A DNA stretch of 64,000 nt. Origin: Amycolatopsis sp. NBC_01488. GTDB taxonomy: Bacteria > Actinomycetota > Actinomycetes > Mycobacteriales > Pseudonocardiaceae. The stretch covers positions 1,244,001 through 1,308,000 of the forward strand of contig NZ_CP109434.1 of assembly GCF_036227105.1 (NCBI RefSeq), written 5' to 3'. Shown here piece after piece: positions 50,385 to 57,453 of the stretch. Position 1 is the stretch's first letter. Every line of letters begins with the position of its first letter. The position numbers and the translations under genes were made by a program. The notes under the pieces were generated by a model. It saw only the letters and a program-made list of their open reading frames with translations, searched no databases and was not told the origin of the DNA.

Positions 50385-51179
50385 GTGACCACATCCGACG
50401 TCCTGTCGACCGCCGACGCCGACGGGGTGCGCACCCTCACGCTCACCCGGCCGCAGGCGTACAACTCGCTGACCGTCGAGCTGAAGGAAGCACTGCTCGC
50501 GGCGCTGCGCGAGGCGGCGGACGACGAAGCCGTCTGCGCGGTCGTGCTGACCGGTTCGGGCAAGGCGTTCTGCGCCGGCCAGGATCTGAAGGAGCACGTG
50601 GGACTGCTCCAGGCGGGTGACCCCGCCCCGCTACACACCGTGAAGGAGCACTACAACCCGATCGTCAAGGCGATCGTGGACATGCCGAAGCCGGTGATCG
50701 CCGCGATCAACGGCACCGCAGCCGGGGCCGGGGCCGCCTTCGCCTACGCCAGCGACCTGCGGATCGCCGCCGAGTCGTCGTCGTTCCTGATGGCCTTCGC
50801 CAACGTCGGGCTGGGCCCGGACTCGGGCGCGTCGTGGACGCTGCAGCGGCTGGTCGGCTACGGCCGCGCCGCCGAGCTGATGCTGTTGGCCCGGACCGTC
50901 GACGCCGCGGAGGCGCTGCGGCTCGGCCTGGTCGGCGAGGTCGTGCCGGACGAGGAGCTGCCGGCGCGCGCCCAGAAGGTCGCGGCGAAGCTGGCGAACG
51001 GGCCGACGGTCGCGTACGCGAAGATCAAGAGCGTGCTCAACCTGGCCGCGCAGTCGACGTTCGACGAGGCACTCGCCGCCGAGGACGCCGCGCAGACCGC
51101 GCTCGGCGCGACCGCCGACCACAGCGAGGCCGTCGAGGCCTTCGTCGGCAAGCGCAAGCCGAACTTCCAGGGCAAGTAG
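50385..51179 (+). CDS. Enoyl-CoA hydratase/isomerase
   Basis: 264 aa. Crotonase motifs: TLTRPQAYNSLTVELKEALLAAL, GKAFCAGQDLKEH (oxyanion hole), MPKPVIAAINGTAAGAGAAFAYASDLRIAAESSSFLMAFANVGLGPDSGASWTLQRLVG. The Asp in GLGPDSG is where PaaG-type isomerases and hydratases differ from classical hydratases, which have Glu, so a PaaG-like isomerase or hydratase is possible. The GTG at 50385 has AAGGAG upstream. A 19-bp-stem terminator follows two tandem stop codons. Confidence 0.88.
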   Translation: MTTSDVLSTADADGVRTLTLTRPQAYNSLTVELKEALLAALREAADDEAVCAVVLTGSGKAFCAGQDLKEHVGLLQAGDPAPLHTVKEHYNPIVKAIVDMPKPVIAAINGTAAGAGAAFAYASDLRIAAESSSFLMAFANVGLGPDSGASWTLQRLVGYGRAAELMLLARTVDAAEALRLGLVGEVVPDEELPARAQKVAAKLANGPTVAYAKIKSVLNLAAQSTFDEALAAEDAAQTALGATADHSEAVEAFVGKRKPNFQGK

Positions 51180-51189
51180 TAAAGCCGGT

Positions 51190-51231
51190 CGTGAGTGAGA
51201 AACAGGGTGCTAACCCTGTTTCTCACTCACG
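51190..51231. terminator. Bidirectional terminator with a 19-bp perfect stem
   Basis: Arms 51190-51208 (CGTGAGTGAGAAACAGGGT) and 51213-51231 are exact complements with a 4-nt loop. The right arm includes the tagA stop codon on the minus strand. It serves both converging genes. Confidence 0.88.
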
Positions 51232-51790
51232 ACGCGCGGAAGCAGCCCTTGACGTGGTCGTCGACCATGCCGGTGGCCTGCATCAGCGCGTAGCACGTCG
51301 TCGGGCCGAGGAAGACGAAGCCGCGCTTCTTCAGCTCCTTGGCCATCGCCTTCGACTCGTCCGTGATCGCCGGGACGTCGGCCATCGTCTTGGGGCGGAC
51401 GTGCACAGCGGGCGCGAACGACCACAGCAGGTCGTCCAGCGAAGTGTCCAAAGTGGCGATGGCCTGCGCGTTCTTGATCGCGGCGAGGATCTTCGCCCGG
51501 TTCCGGACGATCGACGCGTCCTGCATCAGCCGCTCGACGTCGGCGTCGCCGAACTTCGCCACCTTCGCCGGCTTGAACTGCTTGAACGCCTTCCGAAAGC
51601 CCTCCCGCTTGCGCAGGATCGTGATCCACGAGAGCCCCGACTGGAACGACTCGAGGCACAGCCGCTCGTACAGCTCGTCCTGCCCGTGGAGCGGCGTGCC
51701 CCACTCCTCGTCGTGGTACGAAACGTAGTCCGGGGTCGAATTGCCCCAGCTGCACCGCGCGACGCCGTCGGCGCCGAGAAGCTCACTCAT
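51227..51790 (-). CDS. tagA: DNA-3-methyladenine glycosylase I
   Basis: 187 aa. ARCSWGNSTPDYVSYHDEEWGTPLHGQDELYERLCLESFQSGLSWITILRKREGFRKAFKQF is the TAG signature, with the Cys, the two His and the Glu that recognise alkylated adenine; CYALMQATGMVDDHVKGCF completes the zinc-binding set. It removes 3-methyladenine from DNA. Corresponds to Rv1210 by neighbours. It overlaps the SRPBCC gene by 8 bp. Confidence 0.92.
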   Translation of the reverse strand: MSELLGADGVARCSWGNSTPDYVSYHDEEWGTPLHGQDELYERLCLESFQSGLSWITILRKREGFRKAFKQFKPAKVAKFGDADVERLMQDASIVRNRAKILAAIKNAQAIATLDTSLDDLLWSFAPAVHVRPKTMADVPAITDESKAMAKELKKRGFVFLGPTTCYALMQATGMVDDHVKGCFRAS

Positions 51791-52241
51791 CCCCACCCAC
51801 CGAATAGTTCTCCGCGAACTTCGCGAACCGCCGCAGCGACTGGCGCACCCCCAGCGCGAACGCCGGCCGCACCACCGGCCAGCCGAGCCGGCCCAGCGGC
51901 CCGAACGGCAGCCGCAGGTGCTCGGCCCAGACGAACGTCGAGCGCTGCGCGCCCTTCGGCACCACCTGGAACGTGGCCGTGCCCTGGACGACGCGGCCGA
52001 GGTGGCGGACCGCGCACCGGACCGGCGGCTCCCAGCTGGTGATCTCCATCTTGTCCGTGAAGCCGATGCCCGCGATCCCGGTGAACGCCGCCAGCCGCGA
52101 CCCGACGCTGCGGCCGTTGCCCTCGACGACCTGGACGTCGGTGCCGAGCATCCACTCGCCCTGGCGTGTCCAGTCCGTCAGCGCGAGCCAGGTGGTCCCG
52201 GCCGGTGCGCGGACGTCGACCGACAGGATCAGATCGGTCAC
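51783..52241 (-). CDS. SRPBCC family polyketide cyclase/dehydrase-like protein
   Basis: 152 aa. LILSVDVRAPAGTTWLALTDWTRQGEWMLGTDVQVVEG and GIGFTDKMEITSWEPPVRCAVRHLGRVVQGTATFQVVPK fit the START-like fold with a hydrophobic cavity. The ligand is unknown. The GTG start overlaps the DivIVA gene stop by 4 bp and its end overlaps tagA, so it lies inside a translationally coupled run. Confidence 0.8.
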   Translation of the reverse strand: MTDLILSVDVRAPAGTTWLALTDWTRQGEWMLGTDVQVVEGNGRSVGSRLAAFTGIAGIGFTDKMEITSWEPPVRCAVRHLGRVVQGTATFQVVPKGAQRSTFVWAEHLRLPFGPLGRLGWPVVRPAFALGVRQSLRRFAKFAENYSVGGDE

Positions 52242-52561
52242 TGGGCGCCTTCTGGCGAGCTTTCCCGCTCGCGTTCGCGCTGCTCCAGCTCGGCGACCCG
52301 GGCGCGCAGCTCGTCGAGCTCGACGCCGAGGCGCCGCATCACCCAGTCCACTTCGGACATCTTGTAGCCGCGCAGCACCAGCTGGAACCGGACCTCGCCG
52401 AGGTCCTCGCCGGTGATGTCCTCGGCGGGCAGCCGCGTCGGCGAGCTGCCCGGCGGCAGCGGGGCCAGCTCCTCACCCCGGCCGAAGACCACCGCGGCGA
52501 GCAGGAACACCACGGCGGCCACCAGCAGCATGACTACGAGGTAGATCAGCGCGGTCGTCAC
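52238..52561 (-). CDS. Small membrane protein with DivIVA domain
   Basis: 107 aa. Residues 1-24 are one membrane helix (TTALIYLVVMLLVAAVVFLLAAVVF), then residues 50-75 hold a DivIVA-type motif (EDLGEVRFQLVLRGYKMSEVDWVMRRLG) and a coiled-coil end (ELDELRARVAELEQRERERE). This matches the short DivIVA-domain proteins next to tagA in actinobacteria (Rv1209-like). It may localise to curved membrane. GTG 52561 overlaps the preceding stop by 4 bp. Confidence 0.82.
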   Translation of the reverse strand: MTTALIYLVVMLLVAAVVFLLAAVVFGRGEELAPLPPGSSPTRLPAEDITGEDLGEVRFQLVLRGYKMSEVDWVMRRLGVELDELRARVAELEQRERERESSPEGAQ

Positions 52562-53226
52562 GCGACGATCGTGGCATACCCGCCCCAGGATCGTCTCGCG
52601 AGCACGACCAGCCGCAGCGAAAGCAGCACCCAGGCGACCATCAACACGGCACACGGGACGCTGAGGAACAACCTCGACACGTCGACGATGCCGGTCGAGC
52701 CGATCAGCAGGCCGACCGACGCGAGGTTGATGCCGACGGCCAGCGCGATCAGGACGCCGCAGAACCGGGCCAGCCGGACAGCGTCGAGCCGGCGGCTGAG
52801 CCAGCGGGTGCCCAGCAGGGCGAGCACCCCGATGACCGGCACGACGAACACCGCGCCGTGGGTGGTGTGCGCGACGACGCGGTACCACTCCGGGGTCGAC
52901 GACGGCAGGTTAGTCCAGGCGCCGTAGGTCAGGATCCGGGCGTAGTCCCACGAGATCTGCATCGCCGGGACGCCGATGACGAGCTTCCACAGCGTCCGGA
53001 CGCCGCTGAGCATGCCGAGCTCGGCCTGGTAGTCGCGGGCGACGACGGCCGCCGGTCCGAAGTCGGCGACGGCGCGGTGCTCGGCGTCTTCGTCGCTCCA
53101 GCCGCCCGCGCGGTAGGCGTCGGCGGCGTCGTGCAGCCCGTCACGGGCCTCGTCGAGGAGGTCGGCCTTGAACTTGCCGCAGCCGTGCAACCGCCGGTCG
53201 AGGTCCCCCAGGTACTCGTCGATCAT
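52558..53226 (-). CDS. HAAS-domain membrane protein, PadR partner
   Basis: 222 aa. Residues 1-75 (IDEYLGDLDRRLHGCGKFKADLLDEARDGLHDAADAYRAGGWSDEDAEHRAVADFGPAAVVARDYQAEL) are a HAAS-type helical domain often encoded just after a PadR regulator; about four membrane helices follow. Such proteins are thought to be signalling or membrane-stress partners. It overlaps padR by 4 bp (ATGA). Confidence 0.75.
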   Translation of the reverse strand: MIDEYLGDLDRRLHGCGKFKADLLDEARDGLHDAADAYRAGGWSDEDAEHRAVADFGPAAVVARDYQAELGMLSGVRTLWKLVIGVPAMQISWDYARILTYGAWTNLPSSTPEWYRVVAHTTHGAVFVVPVIGVLALLGTRWLSRRLDAVRLARFCGVLIALAVGINLASVGLLIGSTGIVDVSRLFLSVPCAVLMVAWVLLSLRLVVLARRSWGGYATIVA

Positions 53227-53540
53227 GCGCCCAGTACTCCCCCGATGACCGTGGTGAACTCGCGCCACTCGGTGCGTTCGGCGGCCAGGGCCTGCTCGCC
53301 GGAGCGGGTGAGCCGGTAGGTGCGGCGCTTGCGGCCGGACACGACGTCCCATTCGCTGGCCAGCCAGCCGGCCCGCTCGAGCCGGCGCAGCGCCGGGTAG
53401 ACGGTGCCGGTGGGCAGGTCGAGCGCGCCGTCGCTGCGCAGCTGGAGCGCCTCGATGATCGCGTAGCCGTGCAGCTTGCGGCCGTCGAGCACGGCCAGCA
53501 GCAGCGCGTCGAGGTGCCCGCGCAAGACGTCCGCCTTCAT
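53223..53540 (-). CDS. PadR family transcriptional regulator
   Basis: 105 aa. MKADVLRGHLDALLLAVLDGRKLHGYAIIEALQLRSDGALDLPTGTVYPALRRLERAGWLASEWDVVSGRKRRTYRLTRSGEQAL is the PadR winged helix, with GTVYPALRRLE as recognition helix. It is divergent from cydA with a 60-bp gap full of palindromes, so it probably represses itself, the four genes behind it and cydABDC. The effector is unknown. Confidence 0.9.
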   Translation of the reverse strand: MKADVLRGHLDALLLAVLDGRKLHGYAIIEALQLRSDGALDLPTGTVYPALRRLERAGWLASEWDVVSGRKRRTYRLTRSGEQALAAERTEWREFTTVIGGVLGA

Positions 53541-53600
53541 GAGTACGCAGTCTACACGTCGGCTTGCTACATGTAGCCAGGCTATGTGTAGCCTGTCTAC
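53541..53600. promoter_or_regulatory. padR-cydA divergent promoter with palindromic operators
   Basis: GCTACATGTAGC (53566-53577) is a perfect palindrome and GGCTA-tgtg-TAGCC (53580-53593) a second inverted repeat 2 bp away; GTCTAC half-sites flank them. TAGCCT (53589-53594) is a -10 hexamer 6 bp before the cydA ATG, so the second operator covers the promoter of a leaderless cydA mRNA. Confidence 0.65.
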
Positions 53601-54770
53601 ATGAACGCTCTCCCGGTCGCGAGACTCCAGTTCGCGACGACGACTTCGTTCCACTTCCTGTTCGTGCTGCTCACGCTGGGGTTGGTCACGCTGGTGGCCG
53701 TGATGCAGACGCGCTGGACGCTCGGCGGCAAGCCCGAACTGCTGCGGATGACGCGCTTCTGGGGCCGCCTGTACGTCATCAACTACGCGCTGGGGATCGT
53801 CACCGGCATCGTGATGGAGTTCCAGTTCGGGCTCACCTGGACCGGTCTGTCCGCCTTCGCCGGCGACGTCTTCGGCGCGCCGCTCGCCATCGAGACGCTC
53901 GTCGCGTTCTTCCTCGAGTCGACGTTCCTCGGCCTGTGGATCTTCGGCTTCGGGCGGCTGAACAAGTGGCTGCACCTGGCGCTGCTCTGGCTGGTCACGT
54001 TGACCGCCTACGCGTCGGCGCTGTTCGTCATGGTGGCCAACTCGTTCCTGCAGAACCCGGTCGGCAGTCACGTCGAGAGCGGCACGCTGCGGCTCGACGA
54101 CTTCGGTGCGCTGTTCTCGAACCCGGCACTGGTCGCGTCGCTGCCGCACGTGCTCGGCGCCGCACTGGTGACCGGCGGGTTCTTCGTGGTCGGCGTCAGC
54201 GCGTACCACTTCCTCAAGCGCACGGCCGAGGTCGAGTTCTTCCGCCGGTCGATGCGGATCGGCGTGGTGACCGCGCTCGTCGGCTCCGTCTTCGTGATCA
54301 ACCAGGGCTTCGCGCAGTTCGGCGAACTGAAGATGTACCAGCCGGACAAGCTCGACGAGAGCGTGGTCGGCATGCCGCTGGGCGCCATGATCGGGCTCGG
54401 GTTCCTCATGTTCACCTGCGCGATCCTCGGCGCGTTGCTGCTGGTCCGCGACTGGATCACGAAGGCGCGGTTCCTGCACTACCTGATGGTCGCGGCGATC
54501 CCGCTGCCGTTCGTCGCGGCGATCATGGGCTGGCTGGTGCGCGAGCTCGGCCGCCAGCCGTGGCTGGTCTGGGGGAAGCTGCGCACCGCCGACGCGATCG
54601 CGGACGTCCCCGGCGGCCAGATCCTGTTCTCCTTCATCGCTTTTTCGCTGCTGTTCGCCGCGCTCGCGGCCGCCGACTGGGTGCTGATGGCGCGCGTCGC
54701 CAAGCGCGGCCCGGAGCCGGTCGGCGACCCCGAAGAGCCCGCCGAGCTGCCCGTCCTGAGCGGAGTCTGA
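53601..54770 (+). CDS. cydA: Cytochrome bd oxidase subunit I
   Basis: 389 aa, about nine membrane helices. Heme ligands and key residues are in place: His18 (SFHFLF), His183 (LPHVLGAALVTGG), Glu98 and Glu106 (AIETLVAFFLES), and the motif GRQPW near the C-terminus. The Q-loop is short, as in actinobacterial enzymes. It oxidises menaquinol and reduces O2 with high affinity, supporting low-oxygen respiration. The ATG immediately follows the operator/promoter region. Confidence 0.95.
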   Translation: MNALPVARLQFATTTSFHFLFVLLTLGLVTLVAVMQTRWTLGGKPELLRMTRFWGRLYVINYALGIVTGIVMEFQFGLTWTGLSAFAGDVFGAPLAIETLVAFFLESTFLGLWIFGFGRLNKWLHLALLWLVTLTAYASALFVMVANSFLQNPVGSHVESGTLRLDDFGALFSNPALVASLPHVLGAALVTGGFFVVGVSAYHFLKRTAEVEFFRRSMRIGVVTALVGSVFVINQGFAQFGELKMYQPDKLDESVVGMPLGAMIGLGFLMFTCAILGALLLVRDWITKARFLHYLMVAAIPLPFVAAIMGWLVRELGRQPWLVWGKLRTADAIADVPGGQILFSFIAFSLLFAALAAADWVLMARVAKRGPEPVGDPEEPAELPVLSGV

Positions 54771-54773
54771 CCG

Positions 54774-55742
54774 ATGGTGACCTTCTTCTGGTGCCTGCTG
54801 GGCCTGCTGACCTGCGGGTACTTCGCGCTGGCCGGGTACGACTACGGCGTCGGCATGCTGCTGCCCGCGTTCGAGGCCGACGAGCGGCGGCGACGGCAGA
54901 CCCTCGGTGCGCTCGGGCCGTTCTTCCTGGCCAACGAGGTGTGGCTGGTGGCCGCGGTCGGCCTGCTGTTCGGCGCGTTCCCGCACCTGGAGGGCAGGGT
55001 GTTCGCCGGGGCGTACGTCCTGGTCGTGACGCTGCTCCTCGGGCTGGTGACGTTCACGGCGTCGATGCAGCTGCGCAGCCGCCGCCCGGACGCGCGGCGC
55101 GGCGGCTGGACGGCCGGCATCGTCGGCGGTGCGCTGGTGACAGCGCTGTCGTGGGGCCTGTTCCTGGGAAATCTGGTGCTCGGCCTACCGCCGGCCGGTG
55201 ACGTTCTCGCGTTCTTCAACCCCTACGCGGCGCTGTGGGCGCTCGGGTTCGTCGCGCTGTTCTGCCTGCAGGGCGCGGTGTTCCTCGCCGTGCGGGCGCC
55301 TGCGGAGCTGTCCGGCCGCGCGGTGCGGCTGGCGCGTGCCTTCTCGGCGCCGGTGTTCGCTTTCCTCGTGATCGCCACGGCGTGGGGGTTCTTCGCCCTT
55401 TCCGGCGTCACCGCGCTCGGCGTGGGTGTGGTCGTGCTGGCTTTCGCGGCTTGGGCCGTTGCGCGGCTCGGTCTTTCATTCCGGCGCCATCGCGTGGCGC
55501 TCCTTGCGGCGATGGTGCTCGCGGCGTGCCCGGCGCTGCTCGTGGGCACGCTGCGGTTCCCGACAGTGCTGGTTTCTTCGGCGTACACGCTGAGCGTGGA
55601 CGAGGCGGCGACGGCGTCCGAGACCTTCGCCGTGCTGGCCTGGTTCGCGGTGCCGGCGGTGCTCGTGCTCCTGGTGGTGCAGTGGCTGACGTGGCGCGCG
55701 CACCGGCATCCGGTCGACCAGCGTTCGCTGCTGCACTTCTAG
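54774..55742 (+). CDS. cydB: Cytochrome bd oxidase subunit II
   Basis: 322 aa with eight or nine helices. FFWCLLGLLTCGYFALAGYDYGVGMLLP and GPFFLANEVWLVAAVGLLFGAFP are CydB signatures (the GYDYG motif). It forms the heterodimer with CydA and holds no heme itself. It starts 3 bp after cydA. Confidence 0.94.
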   Translation: MVTFFWCLLGLLTCGYFALAGYDYGVGMLLPAFEADERRRRQTLGALGPFFLANEVWLVAAVGLLFGAFPHLEGRVFAGAYVLVVTLLLGLVTFTASMQLRSRRPDARRGGWTAGIVGGALVTALSWGLFLGNLVLGLPPAGDVLAFFNPYAALWALGFVALFCLQGAVFLAVRAPAELSGRAVRLARAFSAPVFAFLVIATAWGFFALSGVTALGVGVVVLAFAAWAVARLGLSFRRHRVALLAAMVLAACPALLVGTLRFPTVLVSSAYTLSVDEAATASETFAVLAWFAVPAVLVLLVVQWLTWRAHRHPVDQRSLLHF

Positions 55743-55750
55743 GAGTCGTC

Positions 55751-57313
55751 GTGCCCGCTCTTCCCGGACTCCGGCGGTACCTGGTCGTGCTGACCGCGCT
55801 CGGAGTGCTCTCCGCGGTCTTGGTGCTGCTCCAAGCCGAAGGACTGGCCACGCTGCTCACCGGCGGCGGGGTGTCGGTCTTCCTGGTGGTGGCCGTCGCT
55901 TCGCGGGCTCTGTTGGCCTGGGGCCACGGCGTCCTCAGTGGACGGTTCGCGGCGACGGTCCGCGGCGGCCTGCGACGGCGGCTGCTCGACTCGTCGTCCG
56001 ATCGCGCCGGGGTGGTCGCCACGCAGATCACGCGGGGGGTCGACGCGACGGACAGCTACCTGAGCGGGTACCTGCCGTCGCTGGTGGTGTCGGTGGTGGT
56101 GCCGATCGCGGTGGTCGTGCGGCTGTTCACGACGGATCTGGTGTCGGCGCTGGTGGTGACGGCGACGCTGCCGCTGATCCCGGTGTTCGCGATCCTCGTC
56201 GGGAAGCACACGGCGGCGCGGACGTCACGGCAGTGGTCGTTGCTCGTGAAGCTGGGCGGGCACTTTCTCGACGTCGTCCGCGGCCTCGAGACGCTTCGGG
56301 TGTTCGGCCGCGCGTCGGCGCAGGCCGCGACGGTCCGTTCGATGGCTGCCGCCCATGCCGACGCGACGTTGAAGACGTTGCGGGTGGCGTTCTTGTCTTC
56401 TCTCGTGTTGGAGCTGGTCGCGACCCTTTCGGTGGCGTTGGTCGCGGTGCCGATCGGGTTCCGGCTGCTCGCCGGCGGTCTCGACGCTCGGACGGCGTTG
56501 CTGATCCTGGTGCTGGCTCCGGAGGCGTACCTGCCCTTGCGGGCCGCCGGGGCGAAGTTCCACGCTGCCGCGGAGGGGCTGACGGCGTTGCGGGAGGCTC
56601 TTCTCGTGCCGGTCGTACCGGCCTTGGCGGGGGCTCGTTGTCGTCGGCGGGGTGCGCCTTCTCTGGTCTTCGAGCGGGTTTCGGTTTCCTACGCCGGTGT
56701 GCCGGCTCTGTCCGATGTGGACTTGACGGTGCCCGCCGGTTCTCATCTGGCGCTGGTCGGGCCGAGCGGGTCGGGGAAGAGCACCTTGCTCGCGGTGCTG
56801 CTCGGGTTCGTCGCGCCTTCTGCGGGGCGGGTCCTGGTCGATGGCGTGGACCTGCGATCACTGTCCTCTTCGGACTGGCTGGCCGACGTGGCGTGGGTCC
56901 CGCAGCGGCCGACGCTGTTCCGGGGGTCGTTGGCCTCGAACATCGCGCTGGGTGCCCCTTCCGCCGACGTTGCTTCGGCAGCCCGGGCAGCGGCGCTGGA
57001 TTCGGTGGCGGCGGGGTTGCCGGGCGGGTTCTCCGCGCCGGTGGGCGAGTTGGGCGAGGTGTTGTCGGCGGGTCAACGGCAGCGGGTGGGGCTGGCCCGG
57101 GCGCTGGCTAGGACTTCGTCGGGGCTGGTTTTGCTGGACGAACCCACGGCCCGGTTGGATTCCCGGACGGAGGCGGCGGTGCTGTCGGCAACACGTCAGT
57201 TGCTCCCGGGGCGGACGGCGGTGCTCGTCGCCCACCGCCCGGCGATGGTTTCCCTGGCCGACCGGGTGGTCGAGCTACGCGACGGCCGGGTGTGCACGGA
57301 GGTGGCGGCTTGA
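55751..57313 (+). CDS. cydD: Thiol reductant ABC exporter subunit CydD
   Basis: 520 aa. The N-terminal part has about six helices (LRRYLVVLTALGVLSAVLVLLQAEGLATLL ...), then an ABC domain with Walker A GPSGSGKST, signature SAGQRQRVGLARALA, Walker B LVLLDEPTARLD and H-loop VLVAHRP. CydD with CydC exports cysteine/glutathione or handles heme for assembly of cytochrome bd. GTG 55751 is 8 bp after cydB and has AGGAG. Repeat copy E follows its stop by 16 bp. Confidence 0.92.
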   Translation: MPALPGLRRYLVVLTALGVLSAVLVLLQAEGLATLLTGGGVSVFLVVAVASRALLAWGHGVLSGRFAATVRGGLRRRLLDSSSDRAGVVATQITRGVDATDSYLSGYLPSLVVSVVVPIAVVVRLFTTDLVSALVVTATLPLIPVFAILVGKHTAARTSRQWSLLVKLGGHFLDVVRGLETLRVFGRASAQAATVRSMAAAHADATLKTLRVAFLSSLVLELVATLSVALVAVPIGFRLLAGGLDARTALLILVLAPEAYLPLRAAGAKFHAAAEGLTALREALLVPVVPALAGARCRRRGAPSLVFERVSVSYAGVPALSDVDLTVPAGSHLALVGPSGSGKSTLLAVLLGFVAPSAGRVLVDGVDLRSLSSSDWLADVAWVPQRPTLFRGSLASNIALGAPSADVASAARAAALDSVAAGLPGGFSAPVGELGEVLSAGQRQRVGLARALARTSSGLVLLDEPTARLDSRTEAAVLSATRQLLPGRTAVLVAHRPAMVSLADRVVELRDGRVCTEVAA

Positions 57314-57329
57314 GGTCCTTGTCAAGTTT

Positions 57330-57442
57330 TCTGTCCACAGGAGAGCAGTTGTCCACAGATCGCCGAACGGCCCCTTTTTGCACCCCGGCGCCGGTAGACT
57401 GGGATCGGGGACGCCCCCCGGGACGGGTGGGGGCTGCTCTGG
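57330..57442 (+). repeat. Dispersed DnaA-box/hairpin element, copy E (between cydD and cydC)
   Basis: CTGTCCACA (57331-57339) and TTGTCCACA (57349-57357) are in direct orientation, unlike copies A-D; then 37 bp, TAGACT (57395-57400), hairpin GCCCCCC...GGGGGC and CTGCTCTGG. It sits inside the cyd operon and ends 11 bp before the cydC start. Confidence 0.9.
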
Positions 57443-57453
57443 GGGCGTGGGGT

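Noticed and set aside
15397-57442. The dispersed element as a chromosomal replication origin
   Set aside because: Each copy has only two DnaA-like boxes, no AT-rich unwinding region and no dnaA/dnaN genes nearby; five scattered copies do not look like oriC.
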